From: Candidatus Saccharimonadota bacterium
GTDB taxonomy: Bacteria > Patescibacteriota > Saccharimonadia > Saccharimonadales > Saccharimonadaceae
Reading direction: 5' to 3'
Length of the DNA: 64,000 bases
NCBI GenBank assembly: GCA_905373795.1
Contig: CAJPUO010000002.1
Location: 186,001 to 250,000, forward strand
In this document: piece after piece, positions 15,939 through 23,755 of the stretch
Numbering within the stretch: the first letter of the stretch is position 1
How the letters are laid out: each line of letters opens with the position of its first letter
Translations under genes and position numbers: made by a program
Notes under the pieces: model-generated
What the model saw: only the letters and a program-made list of their open reading frames with translations
The model's database searches: none
Told to the model about the DNA's origin: nothing

Positions 15939-16211
15939 TCAGCGAGTGTTTCGAAGTCCCCCGACAACGATGTACAAAATGATGTACAAAATGGCCACGA
16001 TCGTAACCATCTCATAGATGCTTGCAACGGCAAAAATGGTATACTTTTCCACTACCGACTGAAAACTATACCAAAATGTGACGTGCGTCACTATGGTCAC
16101 GGCGATCGTGACCATCTTGGCGACGTCGTTGTGCTTAGCAATGACAATGATCATGGTCAGGGGGGTGAAGATGAACATCGAGATGAGGACAATGGCAAGG
16201 ATGGTGTTCAT
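15939..16211 (-). CDS. Small membrane protein, unknown
   Basis: 90 residues from the ATG at 16211, which has a strong SD (GAAAGGAGG); an in-frame ATG 30 bases upstream would bury the SD. It is rich in Ile, Val, Thr and Met, with about three hydrophobic helices (TILAIVLISMFIFTPLTMII; MVTIAVTIVTHVTFWYSF; IYEMVTIVAILYIILYIV). The tail GGLRNTR is positively charged. No family recognised. It shares its promoter and leader, and the following pseudoknot, with the unrelated zinc-ribbon gene at 12478-12690. Confidence 0.72.
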   Translation of the reverse strand: MNTILAIVLISMFIFTPLTMIIVIAKHNDVAKMVTIAVTIVTHVTFWYSFQSVVEKYTIFAVASIYEMVTIVAILYIILYIVVGGLRNTR

Positions 16212-16240
16212 GGTAACCATCCTCCTTTCAGTCTCTTCCA

Positions 16241-16326
16241 CTCAAGCTAAAGGGCAACTCTTGCCCTTAAGACTAAGCCTGAGCAAAAGCTGATATATAT
16301 ATATCATACTGAAACAAAAACGTCAA
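16241..16326 (-). promoter_or_regulatory. Promoter and structured leader, copy 2
   Basis: Minus strand: TTGACG (16326-16321), a 17-base spacer and TATATA (16303-16298). The leader then forms P1 (16283-16276 with 16248-16241, 8 bp with one G-U) and P2 (16266-16261 with 16257-16252, GGGCAA/TTGCCC). Compared with copy 1, P1 and P2 differ at several bases but keep pairing. Shared unpaired stretches include GCTTTTGCTC and GCCCTTTAGCTT. Confidence 0.7.
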
Positions 16327-16468
16327 CACTTTCACTGCATTTTCTCCAAAAGTCAAATCACCCACCCCTGTAAAATTCGCTAAAAATTATTTGCCAAAAT
16401 CCGCCTCTTTTCATTTTCCGCCGCCGCTGCTATACTAACCATAAGTAGCATAAGGGATAAAAGGGTAT

Positions 16469-17380
16469 ATGGGACTGACAATTTCTGACATTCGGCGCAA
16501 TACCACGCATGCGCGCCATTTGATGCAGCGGACACGGGCGCAGCACTTTGCGGTCGGGGCGTTTAATATTGATAATCAAGAAACGCTGATCGCGGTGGCG
16601 CGGGCGGCACAGAAGCTCCAATCGCCGGTGCTGGTGGAAGTATCAGACGCCGAGGTGAAGGCTATGGGGCTGGAGAACGTGCGCGATTTGGTGGACAATT
16701 ACAAGGCCGAATACGGCATTGAGATGTATTTGAATCTGGATCACGGACCGACGGTGGAGGGCTGCAAGCGGGCGATTGACGCGGGTTATGAGTTTGTGCA
16801 TATCGATATTTCCCAGGCAAATCACGATGCCTCGGATGAGGAAATCATCGCCAAAACTCGCGAAGTTGTCGAGTACGCCAAGTTCACTGGCGCGTTGGTG
16901 GAAGCCGAGCCGCATTATTTTTGGGGTTCGTCAAATGTCCATACCGAGGCGATTGACTATGAAGAAATTAAGAAAACCTTTTCCACGCCAGAGGGCGCGC
17001 GTGATTTCGTAGAGGCGACGGGAATTGACACTTTTGCGGCGGCGATTGGTAATTTGCATGGGTTGTATCCGGTGCCGAAGGTGCTGGATTTGGAATTATT
17101 AACGCGTATTCGCGAGGCGCTGCACTGCCAGCTTTCGCTTCATGGCGGATCAGGTACGCCGCTGCACTATTTTAAGGATGCGGCGAAAATTGGCGTTTCT
17201 AAGATTAATATCAATTCCGATATGCGCTACGCCTTTCGCACGACGCTGGAAAAAACCTTGCGTGAAAATCCGAACGAATACGCCATCGTCAAGCTGATGC
17301 CGCCGGTATATGCTGCTGTTCAGGAGGTGATTGAGGAAAAAATTCAGGCCTTCGGTTCGGCGGGAAAGGCGGTGGTATAA
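16469..17380 (+). CDS. fba: Fructose-bisphosphate aldolase, class II
   Basis: 303 residues, zinc-dependent class II family. It shows FAVGAFNIDNQETL, the LNLDHGPTVEGCKRAID region with metal-binding His, VEAEPHYFWGSS, and LHGGSGTPLHYFKDAAKIGV with SKININSD. It splits fructose 1,6-bisphosphate into triose phosphates. The protein resembles the tagatose/fructose-bisphosphate aldolase branch, so the exact substrate is inferred from context. A TATACT box lies about 30 bases before the ATG (AAAAGGG upstream). It overlaps the PfkB kinase by one base (TAATG). Confidence 0.9.
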   Translation: MGLTISDIRRNTTHARHLMQRTRAQHFAVGAFNIDNQETLIAVARAAQKLQSPVLVEVSDAEVKAMGLENVRDLVDNYKAEYGIEMYLNLDHGPTVEGCKRAIDAGYEFVHIDISQANHDASDEEIIAKTREVVEYAKFTGALVEAEPHYFWGSSNVHTEAIDYEEIKKTFSTPEGARDFVEATGIDTFAAAIGNLHGLYPVPKVLDLELLTRIREALHCQLSLHGGSGTPLHYFKDAAKIGVSKININSDMRYAFRTTLEKTLRENPNEYAIVKLMPPVYAAVQEVIEEKIQAFGSAGKAVV

Positions 17381-18342
17381 TGGCGAAAATTATTACTGTC
17401 GGTGCAGGTGTGCAGGATGTTTTTTTAAGCCAGTCGGATGCGCTAAAACCAGTGTGCGAAAGTCCAGAGCATTGTTTTGCCCGGTTGGATTTGGGAGCGA
17501 AAGCCGATGTTAACCAGATTCATTTCGCTACAGGCGGCGGTGCTACTAATGCAGCAGTGACATTTGCGCGTCAAGGGCATCAGGCATTATTCATGGGTAT
17601 TATCGGTAAGGATCCGGCTGGGCAGGCTGTGCTGGACGATTTAGACAAAGAAGGCGTCGGTACGCAACTGGTAAAATATTCCTTAAAGTACAGTACCGGC
17701 TACTCGGTGTTGCTATTAGCACCAAACGGCGAAAGGACGATTTTAACTTATCGCGGTGCATCGACGCATTATCATCCAGCGGATTTTGATATCAGCGAGC
17801 AAAAAGCCGACTGGCTGTACGTTTCTACCTTGTCGGGAAACATGGACGTGCTAAACAAGTTATTCCGCCAAGCCAGAGACCAAGGGATTAAGATTTGTTT
17901 CAATCCGGGTAAAAAGGAATTAGCCCAAAAAGACAAGTTGATCGGCTTACTGCAGGACGTCGAGATATTAACTGTGAACCGCGAGGAAATGCAGCTATTG
18001 GTGTCTGGTGATGATTTGGAATCTTTGGCGCGCAATGCTCTGAATTTAGTACCAGTTGTATTGATAACCGACGGCGTGAACGGCTCTATTGCCAGCGATG
18101 GCAGAACGATTGTTCGTGCTGGCATGTATGATGATCGGCCGTCAATTGACAGAACTGGCGCTGGCGATGCTTTTGCGTCTGGATTTTTAAGCGCTTGGGC
18201 GGAGGATAGTAATTTGAAAAATGCAATTATTTTCGCCAGCGCTAACGCTAGCTCGGTGGTGATGAATATCGGCGCTAAAACTGGAATTTTACAAAAAGGA
18301 GTGCCGCTCCACGCTATGCCAATTCATGAAAAGGAGGTTTGA
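17380..18342 (+). CDS. PfkB-family sugar kinase
   Basis: 320 residues, ribokinase/PfkB fold. FATGGGATNAAVTFARQGHQ is the N-terminal PfkB signature and DRTGAGDAFASGF carries the anion hole and catalytic Asp near residue 265. It phosphorylates a sugar or sugar phosphate. It is translationally coupled to fba, and no classical 6-phosphofructokinase lies nearby, so it could act as the fructose-6-phosphate or 1-phosphate kinase of this cluster. Ribokinase or adenosine-kinase-like use cannot be excluded. Confidence 0.85.
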   Translation: MAKIITVGAGVQDVFLSQSDALKPVCESPEHCFARLDLGAKADVNQIHFATGGGATNAAVTFARQGHQALFMGIIGKDPAGQAVLDDLDKEGVGTQLVKYSLKYSTGYSVLLLAPNGERTILTYRGASTHYHPADFDISEQKADWLYVSTLSGNMDVLNKLFRQARDQGIKICFNPGKKELAQKDKLIGLLQDVEILTVNREEMQLLVSGDDLESLARNALNLVPVVLITDGVNGSIASDGRTIVRAGMYDDRPSIDRTGAGDAFASGFLSAWAEDSNLKNAIIFASANASSVVMNIGAKTGILQKGVPLHAMPIHEKEV

Positions 18343-18343
18343 A

Positions 18344-18955
18344 ATGCCGCGAAGTTTAAGCAGGCTTTTGGGCGATGACAGTAAGCAGCGATTAGCGCTA
18401 AACGAATTACAGCGAATGACGCGCGACGATAGCGATGTGCGGTTGATCGCAGAAATTTTAGCGCGGGCGCATTCGATTATTCGCTCGCTTGGTCTTGATC
18501 CTGGTGATACTACTGCCGAGGAGGTTTACCAGGCGCTGCAGGCAATCGCCCCGCGGGCAGAAAATTGGGCGCCGTTTAAGGCATCCGATTGGGTATTGTT
18601 GGATATCGACGGGCAAGTTATTTCTTTTCATCCGGTCGATGTCATTGATAATTATCATCATCAATTACCGCTTGGACAACACCAAACGTCTCGAGGGAGA
18701 AGGGGTTTGGGTTTTGAAATCGCTCGCCGCTATAAAGATCATCCGAAAACTCACAATTCAACTGTCGAACGTGTCGTTTGCGAGGGTGGGATTTGCTATA
18801 TTGCCTCGGCTGTTGGCGAGCCAGTCAAGTCAGAATCCCCGTTTCAATTGCCGGTAGCCAGCTCCAAACCAAAGAATTGTAAGTCAGCTGGTACGCCTCT
18901 GAAATCTAAAAAATCTGGCAGTAAAAAATCTAATAAAAAACCCAGTAAAACCTGA
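18344..18955 (+). CDS. Hypothetical protein with lysine-rich tail
   Basis: 203 residues from the ATG at 18344, chosen because AAGGAGG lies just upstream; an ATG at 18326 overlaps the kinase gene. The N-terminal half is helical (LNELQRMTRDDSDVRLIAEI). The middle has LLDIDGQVISFHPVDVIDNY and GRRGLGFEIARRYKDHP. The last 35 residues are Ser/Lys-rich (KSKKSGSKKSNKKPSKT), fitting nucleic acid or polyanion binding. No family recognised. It is cotranscribed with fba and pfkB. Confidence 0.7.
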   Translation: MPRSLSRLLGDDSKQRLALNELQRMTRDDSDVRLIAEILARAHSIIRSLGLDPGDTTAEEVYQALQAIAPRAENWAPFKASDWVLLDIDGQVISFHPVDVIDNYHHQLPLGQHQTSRGRRGLGFEIARRYKDHPKTHNSTVERVVCEGGICYIASAVGEPVKSESPFQLPVASSKPKNCKSAGTPLKSKKSGSKKSNKKPSKT

Positions 18956-19023
18956 AAGTTTCTAAGAATTATCTAAAAATCCTGAAAACTCAGAGTAATC
19001 GGGCGAATTAATACAAAGTCTGG

Positions 19024-19710
19024 TCAGCAGTACGTCTTGTTAGACTGCACTAGTTCAACAATCTCATCGACGCTGTCGGTGATAGTATAAATATCCAGGT
19101 CTTTCTCGACGATAGCTCCCTCGGCCAGCATATGGTTGCGGAAAAAGGCATCCAAATCGCTCCAAAACGCTGTGTCAAACAAAATCACCGGCGCACGGTT
19201 GGCTTTTTCAGTCTGGATTAGCGTCAATATCTCTGCCAGCTCATCCAATGTACCGAAGCCGCCCGGGAAATAGATATAGGCATTGGCAAACATGGTCATG
19301 ACGATCTTTCGCGGCGCAAAGTGCTGAAACTCAAACACCTCGGTGGCGTATTTATTGACTTCCTGCTCGTGCGGCAGGCGAATGTTGAAAGCGATCGACT
19401 CGCCGCCAGCAGCCCGCGCACCCTCTTGGACGGCTTTGTTGGCACCTTCATTAGCAGCGCCCATAATGCCGTGCCCGCCGCCAGAAACGATGGCGTAACC
19501 GAGCTTGGCTAGCCGTTCAGCCGTTTCTTTCGCGGCGTGGTAATAGGCGCTATTCGGGTCGGTGCGCGCCGAACCAAAGATAGTTACTGTTTTCTGATAT
19601 TTCCGGAGAATTTCGTAGCCACTCTGGATTTCATCTTCCATCTTACCGAGGCGGAACATCGCAGCCTGCAGCTGCACATCGCGCGGAACGCAAAAATTTT
19701 TTGGGGTCAT
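19024..19710 (-). CDS. LOG family protein (cytokinin riboside phosphoribohydrolase-like)
   Basis: 228 residues. It has the LOG signature: YAIVSGGGHGIMGAANEGA near residue 75 and PGGFGTLDELAEILTLIQ near 155, i.e. PGGxGTxxE with the catalytic Glu. Family members cleave nucleoside 5'-monophosphates to base and ribose 5-phosphate; old annotations call them lysine decarboxylases. AAAGGAC precedes the ATG, with TATAAT about 40 bases upstream. It is longer at the N-terminus than minimal LOG proteins by about 40 helical residues. Confidence 0.87.
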   Translation of the reverse strand: MTPKNFCVPRDVQLQAAMFRLGKMEDEIQSGYEILRKYQKTVTIFGSARTDPNSAYYHAAKETAERLAKLGYAIVSGGGHGIMGAANEGANKAVQEGARAAGGESIAFNIRLPHEQEVNKYATEVFEFQHFAPRKIVMTMFANAYIYFPGGFGTLDELAEILTLIQTEKANRAPVILFDTAFWSDLDAFFRNHMLAEGAIVEKDLDIYTITDSVDEIVELVQSNKTYC

Positions 19711-19811
19711 GGTTGTCCTTTTGTTTTTATGATATAACTCTTCTAATTATAGCATAAGCATTACTATTTTGTCAAATAGCAATTTTATGGACTGGCTATT
19801 TATGCGAGGAA

Positions 19812-20945
19812 TTACCTGATAACGTCGGCTACTGCCGGTACAACGCGCTCATCAAATGGCGATGGTATGACCTCGTCGGCGGTCGGGTACTCGACGAGTG
19901 CTGCCAAAGCCTCGGCTGCCGCTAATTTATGCTCGTCGGTGATTTTCTTAACGCCGTGATCCAATGCGCCGCGGAAAATTCCCGGGAAGGCCAGGGAATT
20001 ATTGATCTGATTTGGAAAATCGCTGCGGCCAGTCGCGATGACAGCTACTCCCGCTTCTTTAGCAATGTCTGGCATGATTTCTGGTACTGGATTTGCCAAG
20101 GCAAAGACGACAGGATTTCTGGCCATTTTTGCTACCATTTCCGGAGTTAGCAGTCCTGGCTTTGATACGCCAATGAAAATGTCGGCATCGGTAATTGCGT
20201 CGTTTAGCGAGCCGCTAATGTCGGTTCTCAGATATTGTTTTAATGCGGTTTTTTCGGCATTCAAATCATCGCGTTCATCGGAAATAATGCCGCGGCTATC
20301 AACAGCGTAAATATTGTGAACGCTATAAGCGTACAGTAATTTGGCGATGGCTGTGCCGGCAGCTCCCGCGCCAATCATCACTACTTTACAATCAGCCAGA
20401 TTTTTGTCGACGACTTTCATGGAGTTGATCAGTCCCGCCAATACCACTACCGCCGTACCGTGCTGGTCGTCGTGAAATACGGGGATATCCAGTTCGGCTT
20501 TCAAGCGTTCTTCAATTTCAAAACACTTCGGCGCAGCGATATCCTCCAGATTGATCGCCCCGAAACTCGGCGCTATCGCCTTGACGGCAGCGATAATTTC
20601 TTCTGGCTCATGAACATCCAAGACAATTGGCACAGCGTCGACATTAGCGAAATGCTTGAATAGCAGCGCTTTGCCTTCCATCACTGGCATGGCGGCTTTC
20701 GGCCCCAAATCACCGAGGCCCAAGATCGCCGAGCTGTCAGAAATCACGCCGACCAAATTGTTCGTCCAAGTGTATTTCGGCAAATCCGCCGGGTTCTCGG
20801 CGATGGCTTGGCTAACGGCGCCGACGCCCGGGCTGTAATAAGCGCTAAGTTTATCGCGGTCGATTTCGCCGTTATCGCGCAGCGCGGTGGTGATTTTACC
20901 TTTATATTTTTGGTGTAGTTCTAGTGCTAGTTTGTTGTAGTCCAT
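19812..20945 (-). CDS. NAD(P)-dependent malic enzyme
   Basis: 377 residues from the ATG at 20945. An upstream in-frame ATG at 20963 would put the TATAAT box inside the coding sequence, so it was rejected. Short bacterial malic enzyme: YSPGVGAVSQAIAENP (malate site), VEGKALLFKHFANVDAVPI, FHDDQHGTAVVVLAGLIN and a Rossmann VVMIGAGAAGTAIAKLL. It decarboxylates malate to pyruvate with reduction of NAD(P). No other citric-acid-cycle gene is seen. TATAAT (20957-20952) ends six bases before the ATG, so the mRNA should be leaderless. Confidence 0.94.
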   Translation of the reverse strand: MDYNKLALELHQKYKGKITTALRDNGEIDRDKLSAYYSPGVGAVSQAIAENPADLPKYTWTNNLVGVISDSSAILGLGDLGPKAAMPVMEGKALLFKHFANVDAVPIVLDVHEPEEIIAAVKAIAPSFGAINLEDIAAPKCFEIEERLKAELDIPVFHDDQHGTAVVVLAGLINSMKVVDKNLADCKVVMIGAGAAGTAIAKLLYAYSVHNIYAVDSRGIISDERDDLNAEKTALKQYLRTDISGSLNDAITDADIFIGVSKPGLLTPEMVAKMARNPVVFALANPVPEIMPDIAKEAGVAVIATGRSDFPNQINNSLAFPGIFRGALDHGVKKITDEHKLAAAEALAALVEYPTADEVIPSPFDERVVPAVADVIR

Positions 20946-21042
20946 ATTGATATTATACGCCATGATAGCGGTTTGTTGTTATATATCTGGAAGCATGATA
21001 TGATTTGGACAGTTTTAATAGATAAGGAGGAGAAGTATTATT

Positions 21043-21762
21043 ATGAGGAGCGGTGTCGAGAGTAAGGGTCCTTTTAGCGGTGAGATTTTTAAGCGCGCGG
21101 CGGCGGGACTGGCGGGTCTTGCATTAGCTCTCGGCGGCTGCAGTATTGGCGAAGCTGGCGCAGGAGCTAGCTCTAGTCCAGAAGTAACTGCCACGCCAGA
21201 TACTACGTCCACCGCGGAAGCAGCTCCAACGCCGACTGCTGAGAGAACACCAAAGATGGTCGCTCCGGGCAAATTGCCGACAGTTGAGCAGCTATCGGTG
21301 AAGAATTTGGGGAAAGACGAATGTATAACGTATTCCACAGGAGCGTTCTGGACTAAAGACCGTACGTCTGTTTCCAGGCCGATCGTGACAGTTAATGGCA
21401 AACTTACTACGTTCGGCGAGGAAGCATGCAACGGCGGAAAAGTGGAGGTAGAAAAAGGAGATGACGTACGCTTTTTTGTTGTTGTTTGGGAACAAGAGCC
21501 AGGGGCGACTGTTATTAAAGAGGTATTCCCTGAAGATGGCGAGAATACTTATGCTGATATGAGGTTTGGCAGAGTGCCGCTATACCAGACGATTCAGGCG
21601 GTAAGGACTGATGGGCGCGACTTTACAGATTGGAGCGGGGTTACTGTTACTTTCACGCTGCCAGACGGACAGATGGTTCCGGTTGCTTGCGAGTATGATC
21701 AGGCGGATATTGACCCGCAAACCTTTGTTAGCTCTAGCAATACTGAGCTTTGCCGGCAGTAG
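21043..21762 (+). CDS. Putative lipoprotein
   Basis: 239 residues, not recognised. A hydrophilic start (MRSGVESKGPFSGEIFKR) leads into a hydrophobic run ending in the lipobox LALGGC (Cys ~34), then a Ser/Thr/Pro/Ala-rich spacer of about 45 residues. The folded part carries paired cysteines (DECITY, EEACNGG, VACEYD, ELCRQ) that could form disulfides. The SD is AAGGAGGAG. Likely anchored on the outside of the cytoplasmic membrane. Three other small exported proteins nearby begin with the same kind of long n-region. Confidence 0.75.
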   Translation: MRSGVESKGPFSGEIFKRAAAGLAGLALALGGCSIGEAGAGASSSPEVTATPDTTSTAEAAPTPTAERTPKMVAPGKLPTVEQLSVKNLGKDECITYSTGAFWTKDRTSVSRPIVTVNGKLTTFGEEACNGGKVEVEKGDDVRFFVVVWEQEPGATVIKEVFPEDGENTYADMRFGRVPLYQTIQAVRTDGRDFTDWSGVTVTFTLPDGQMVPVACEYDQADIDPQTFVSSSNTELCRQ

Positions 21763-21845
21763 CAGCGTAAGATAGCTTAAGTAGTGTCATAAGGTGATTT
21801 GTAAAATTTTTAGGGATTTTGCTTGCTTTTATCTTCTTATTGTGG

Positions 21846-21851
21846 TATAAT
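21846..21851 (+). promoter_or_regulatory. Promoter -10 box
   Basis: TATAAT with TTGCTT (21823-21828) 17 bases upstream; it drives the exported-protein gene starting at 21901. Confidence 0.65.
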
Positions 21852-21900
21852 CTGAAAGCTTATTACTATTTAATATTTTTGAGGTAAAGATATAGTAAAA

Positions 21901-22446
21901 ATGAGTAAGTCTACATTTAGGCATGCGGGTAGTCGCGCGCCGAGAGGTGTAACCAGTCATTTTGGCGCTCATCGTGCAGGCGAATCTGGTCAACATGCGC
22001 CAAGGCATGCTGCTGGAGAATTAAGCCGTGAAGGCTGCTTTTCTGGTGGCGATGTAATAAAAGCAATAGCTGGTCTTGCTGCAATCGCTGCGACAGCGAT
22101 CGGTGCTACTACCGTTGGTGCTTCTATTGATGATAAATATGACAAGGCAGATACGAGCATTCAGCAGCCAGAGGGAAAAGAATCTACTGAAGATACTGAT
22201 ACACTGCCGCAGCCGGCGGGATTGGATACTTTTGTTGATCGGTCAGCAGAGGAGAATACGATAGTTGACGGTGGATCTTATGTAACTTCTTGCAGCTTAA
22301 GACAACAGGTGGAGCTGGTTAGGAAAGGTGTTATATGTGTTCGTCCTAATTTGCTTATTCGTCCAGGCGCCAGACCAGCGGACGAACCCAACAGCAATAT
22401 GACGCCAGTTTCTGTCGATAATCGCAAGCAGCCAACATCAGCGTAA
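21901..22446 (+). CDS. Hypothetical exported or membrane-anchored protein
   Basis: 181 residues, not recognised. About 50 hydrophilic, His/Arg/Gly-rich residues precede the single hydrophobic segment (VIKAIAGLAAIAATAIGATT, about 52-71). An Asp/Glu/Thr-rich spacer and a short cysteine-containing domain (TSCSLRQQVELVRKGVICVR) follow. There is no clear lipobox. The long positively charged n-region before one hydrophobic helix is unusual for a Sec signal and recalls the neighbouring lipoproteins. A terminator lies 20 bases downstream. Confidence 0.68.
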   Translation: MSKSTFRHAGSRAPRGVTSHFGAHRAGESGQHAPRHAAGELSREGCFSGGDVIKAIAGLAAIAATAIGATTVGASIDDKYDKADTSIQQPEGKESTEDTDTLPQPAGLDTFVDRSAEENTIVDGGSYVTSCSLRQQVELVRKGVICVRPNLLIRPGARPADEPNSNMTPVSVDNRKQPTSA

Positions 22447-22466
22447 ACCATTTTCGGATATTTTAT

Positions 22467-22512
22467 GAAAAACTAGGAGCTAAGTGTTAAGCCGTGTTAG
22501 CTTAGTTTTTTA
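22467..22512 (+). terminator. Intrinsic terminator
   Basis: An 8-bp stem AAAAACTA/TAGTTTTT continues after a two-base bulge with AGCT/AGCT, ending in TTTTTT. It closes the transcript of the preceding exported-protein gene. Confidence 0.7.
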
Positions 22513-22601
22513 GCCTCGCGGCTATTGTCTATCATCTGATATTGTGCTAAAATTAATTGCATTGTACGAGAGTTAATTATTCGGGCTTTGTTTGGTGTGG
22601 A

Positions 22602-22640
22602 GCCGCAGAGGTACAACTGCGTGGCCAGCCAGAACGGGCT
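22602..22640 (+). promoter_or_regulatory. Structured leader of rplS
   Basis: Two adjacent hairpins lie directly before the rplS SD: GCCGCAG (22602-22608) with CTGC plus GGC (22617-22625, two-base bulge), and AGCC/GGCT (22627-22630 with 22637-22640). Leaders that bind L19 are known in other bacteria; whether this one is equivalent is not shown here. Confidence 0.45.
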
Positions 22641-22658
22641 TGAAGGATAGGAAATATT

Positions 22659-23180
22659 ATGAGTTTTCAGTTAATCAATAAAGTCAATCAAGCACAGAAA
22701 AAGCAAGCAGTTGTTGATGTCCGCAGCGGTGACACAGTTCGCGTCTACCAGAAGATTAAAGAAGGCAACAAAGAGCGTATCCAGATGTTTGAAGGTGTGG
22801 TTATTCGCACTTATAATAAGCAGTCGCATACCTCGCGCATTACCGTTCGCAAAATTGCCTCAGGTGTTGGCGTGGAAAAATCGTTTTTGCTGCACAGCCC
22901 GCTGATTGAAAAGGTGGAAATTGTCCGCCGCGCCAAGGTTCGCCGCAAGTTCCTTAGCTTCCTACGCAAGCGGTCTGGTAAATCAGCTCGCTTGACTGCT
23001 AAAAACTTTGACCGCACCGCTGTCAATGATGTGCATGATGCTAAGGCCGAGGCTGAGGCGGAGCGCCTGAAAGAAGAGGCTGCTAAGGAAGCTGCTGCCA
23101 AGCAAGCTGAGAAAGACGCTGCTCAGGCAGAACTTGACGCCAAGGCTGCCGAGGTCGCAGCGCGCCATAAAGAAGCGTAA
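22659..23180 (+). CDS. rplS: 50S ribosomal protein L19 with long C-terminal extension
   Basis: 173 residues. Residues 1-115 are a standard L19 (SGDTVRVYQKIKEGNKERIQ, FEGVVIRTYNKQSHTSRITV, SPLIEKVEIVRRAKVRR). L19 sits at the 30S-50S interface. The remaining ~58 residues are an Ala/Glu/Lys-rich helix (EAEAERLKEEAAKEAAAKQA and onward) absent from most bacterial L19, possibly contacting neighbouring ribosomal parts. SD AAGGATAGG. Confidence 0.95.
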   Translation: MSFQLINKVNQAQKKQAVVDVRSGDTVRVYQKIKEGNKERIQMFEGVVIRTYNKQSHTSRITVRKIASGVGVEKSFLLHSPLIEKVEIVRRAKVRRKFLSFLRKRSGKSARLTAKNFDRTAVNDVHDAKAEAEAERLKEEAAKEAAAKQAEKDAAQAELDAKAAEVAARHKEA

Positions 23181-23199
23181 TTGGTTTTGAGACATACAG

Positions 23200-23228
23200 A
23201 CCGCCCTCTCTGGGGGGGGGCGGTTTTT
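23200..23228 (+). terminator. Intrinsic terminator after rplS
   Basis: ACCGCCC (23200-23206) pairs with GGGCGGT (23218-23224), followed by TTTTT. A run of nine to ten G within it is a likely assembly or slippage spot. The -10 box of the next gene starts six bases after it. Confidence 0.82.
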
Positions 23229-23245
23229 CATGGTATAATGCCAAT

Positions 23246-23755
23246 ATGTCGATCTTTCATTATATTTCCGTTTTCGTTCCGGTGACTTTGGCATTTGCGG
23301 TACCGTACGTGTTGCGCCATCATGGCTTTACTGATGAAAAGAAGTATCGCTGGTTGTTGTATTGTGCGTGCGTGTTGTTTTTCATCTCATGGTATTTGCC
23401 GTCGCCGCTGATTGAGGGGCGAGACACCAGTTTTACCACGCATTTCGTGGGCGGCGGATTGTTTACGGGACTGTTGTGGATATATTTAGTGTTGGCGATG
23501 CGCTGGCGGGCACACTGGCTGGTAATGGCGTTTTCGGTGTTTGCGCTGGTGTCGGCTCTGGGCTGTGTTAATGAACTAGCGGAATTATTTATGGTCAAGG
23601 TTGGTTTGGCACACATCACGTTGGACGATACCAATTGGGATATTTTGGCAAATACGTTGGGTGCAGCGGCGGTGTGGATCGGCTGGGTGTTCATACGTTC
23701 GGGCGTAAAAAAGGATGTGAAAAAGGGTCAGCGCGCGCATGATCCTCGGCATTGA
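23246..23755 (+). CDS. Four-helix membrane protein, VanZ-like
   Basis: 169 residues with about four membrane helices (YISVFVPVTLAFAVPYVL; WLLYCACVLFFISWYL; FTGLLWIYLVLAM plus HWLVMAFSVFALVSAL; WDILANTLGAAAVWIGWVFI). The last loop ELAELFM...DDTNWDILANTLGA resembles the VanZ-like pattern of a polar loop before the last helix. Function unknown. TATAAT (23234-23239) ends six bases before the ATG, so it should be leaderless. It overlaps rnhB by 17 bases. Confidence 0.72.
   Translation: MSIFHYISVFVPVTLAFAVPYVLRHHGFTDEKKYRWLLYCACVLFFISWYLPSPLIEGRDTSFTTHFVGGGLFTGLLWIYLVLAMRWRAHWLVMAFSVFALVSALGCVNELAELFMVKVGLAHITLDDTNWDILANTLGAAAVWIGWVFIRSGVKKDVKKGQRAHDPRH

Noticed and set aside
15807..16250. Plus-strand open frame over copy 2 of the leader-pseudoknot unit
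   Set aside because: It is a shadow of the membrane-protein gene; residue composition (Asp/His/Asn runs) is an artefact of the opposite strand and there is no SD.
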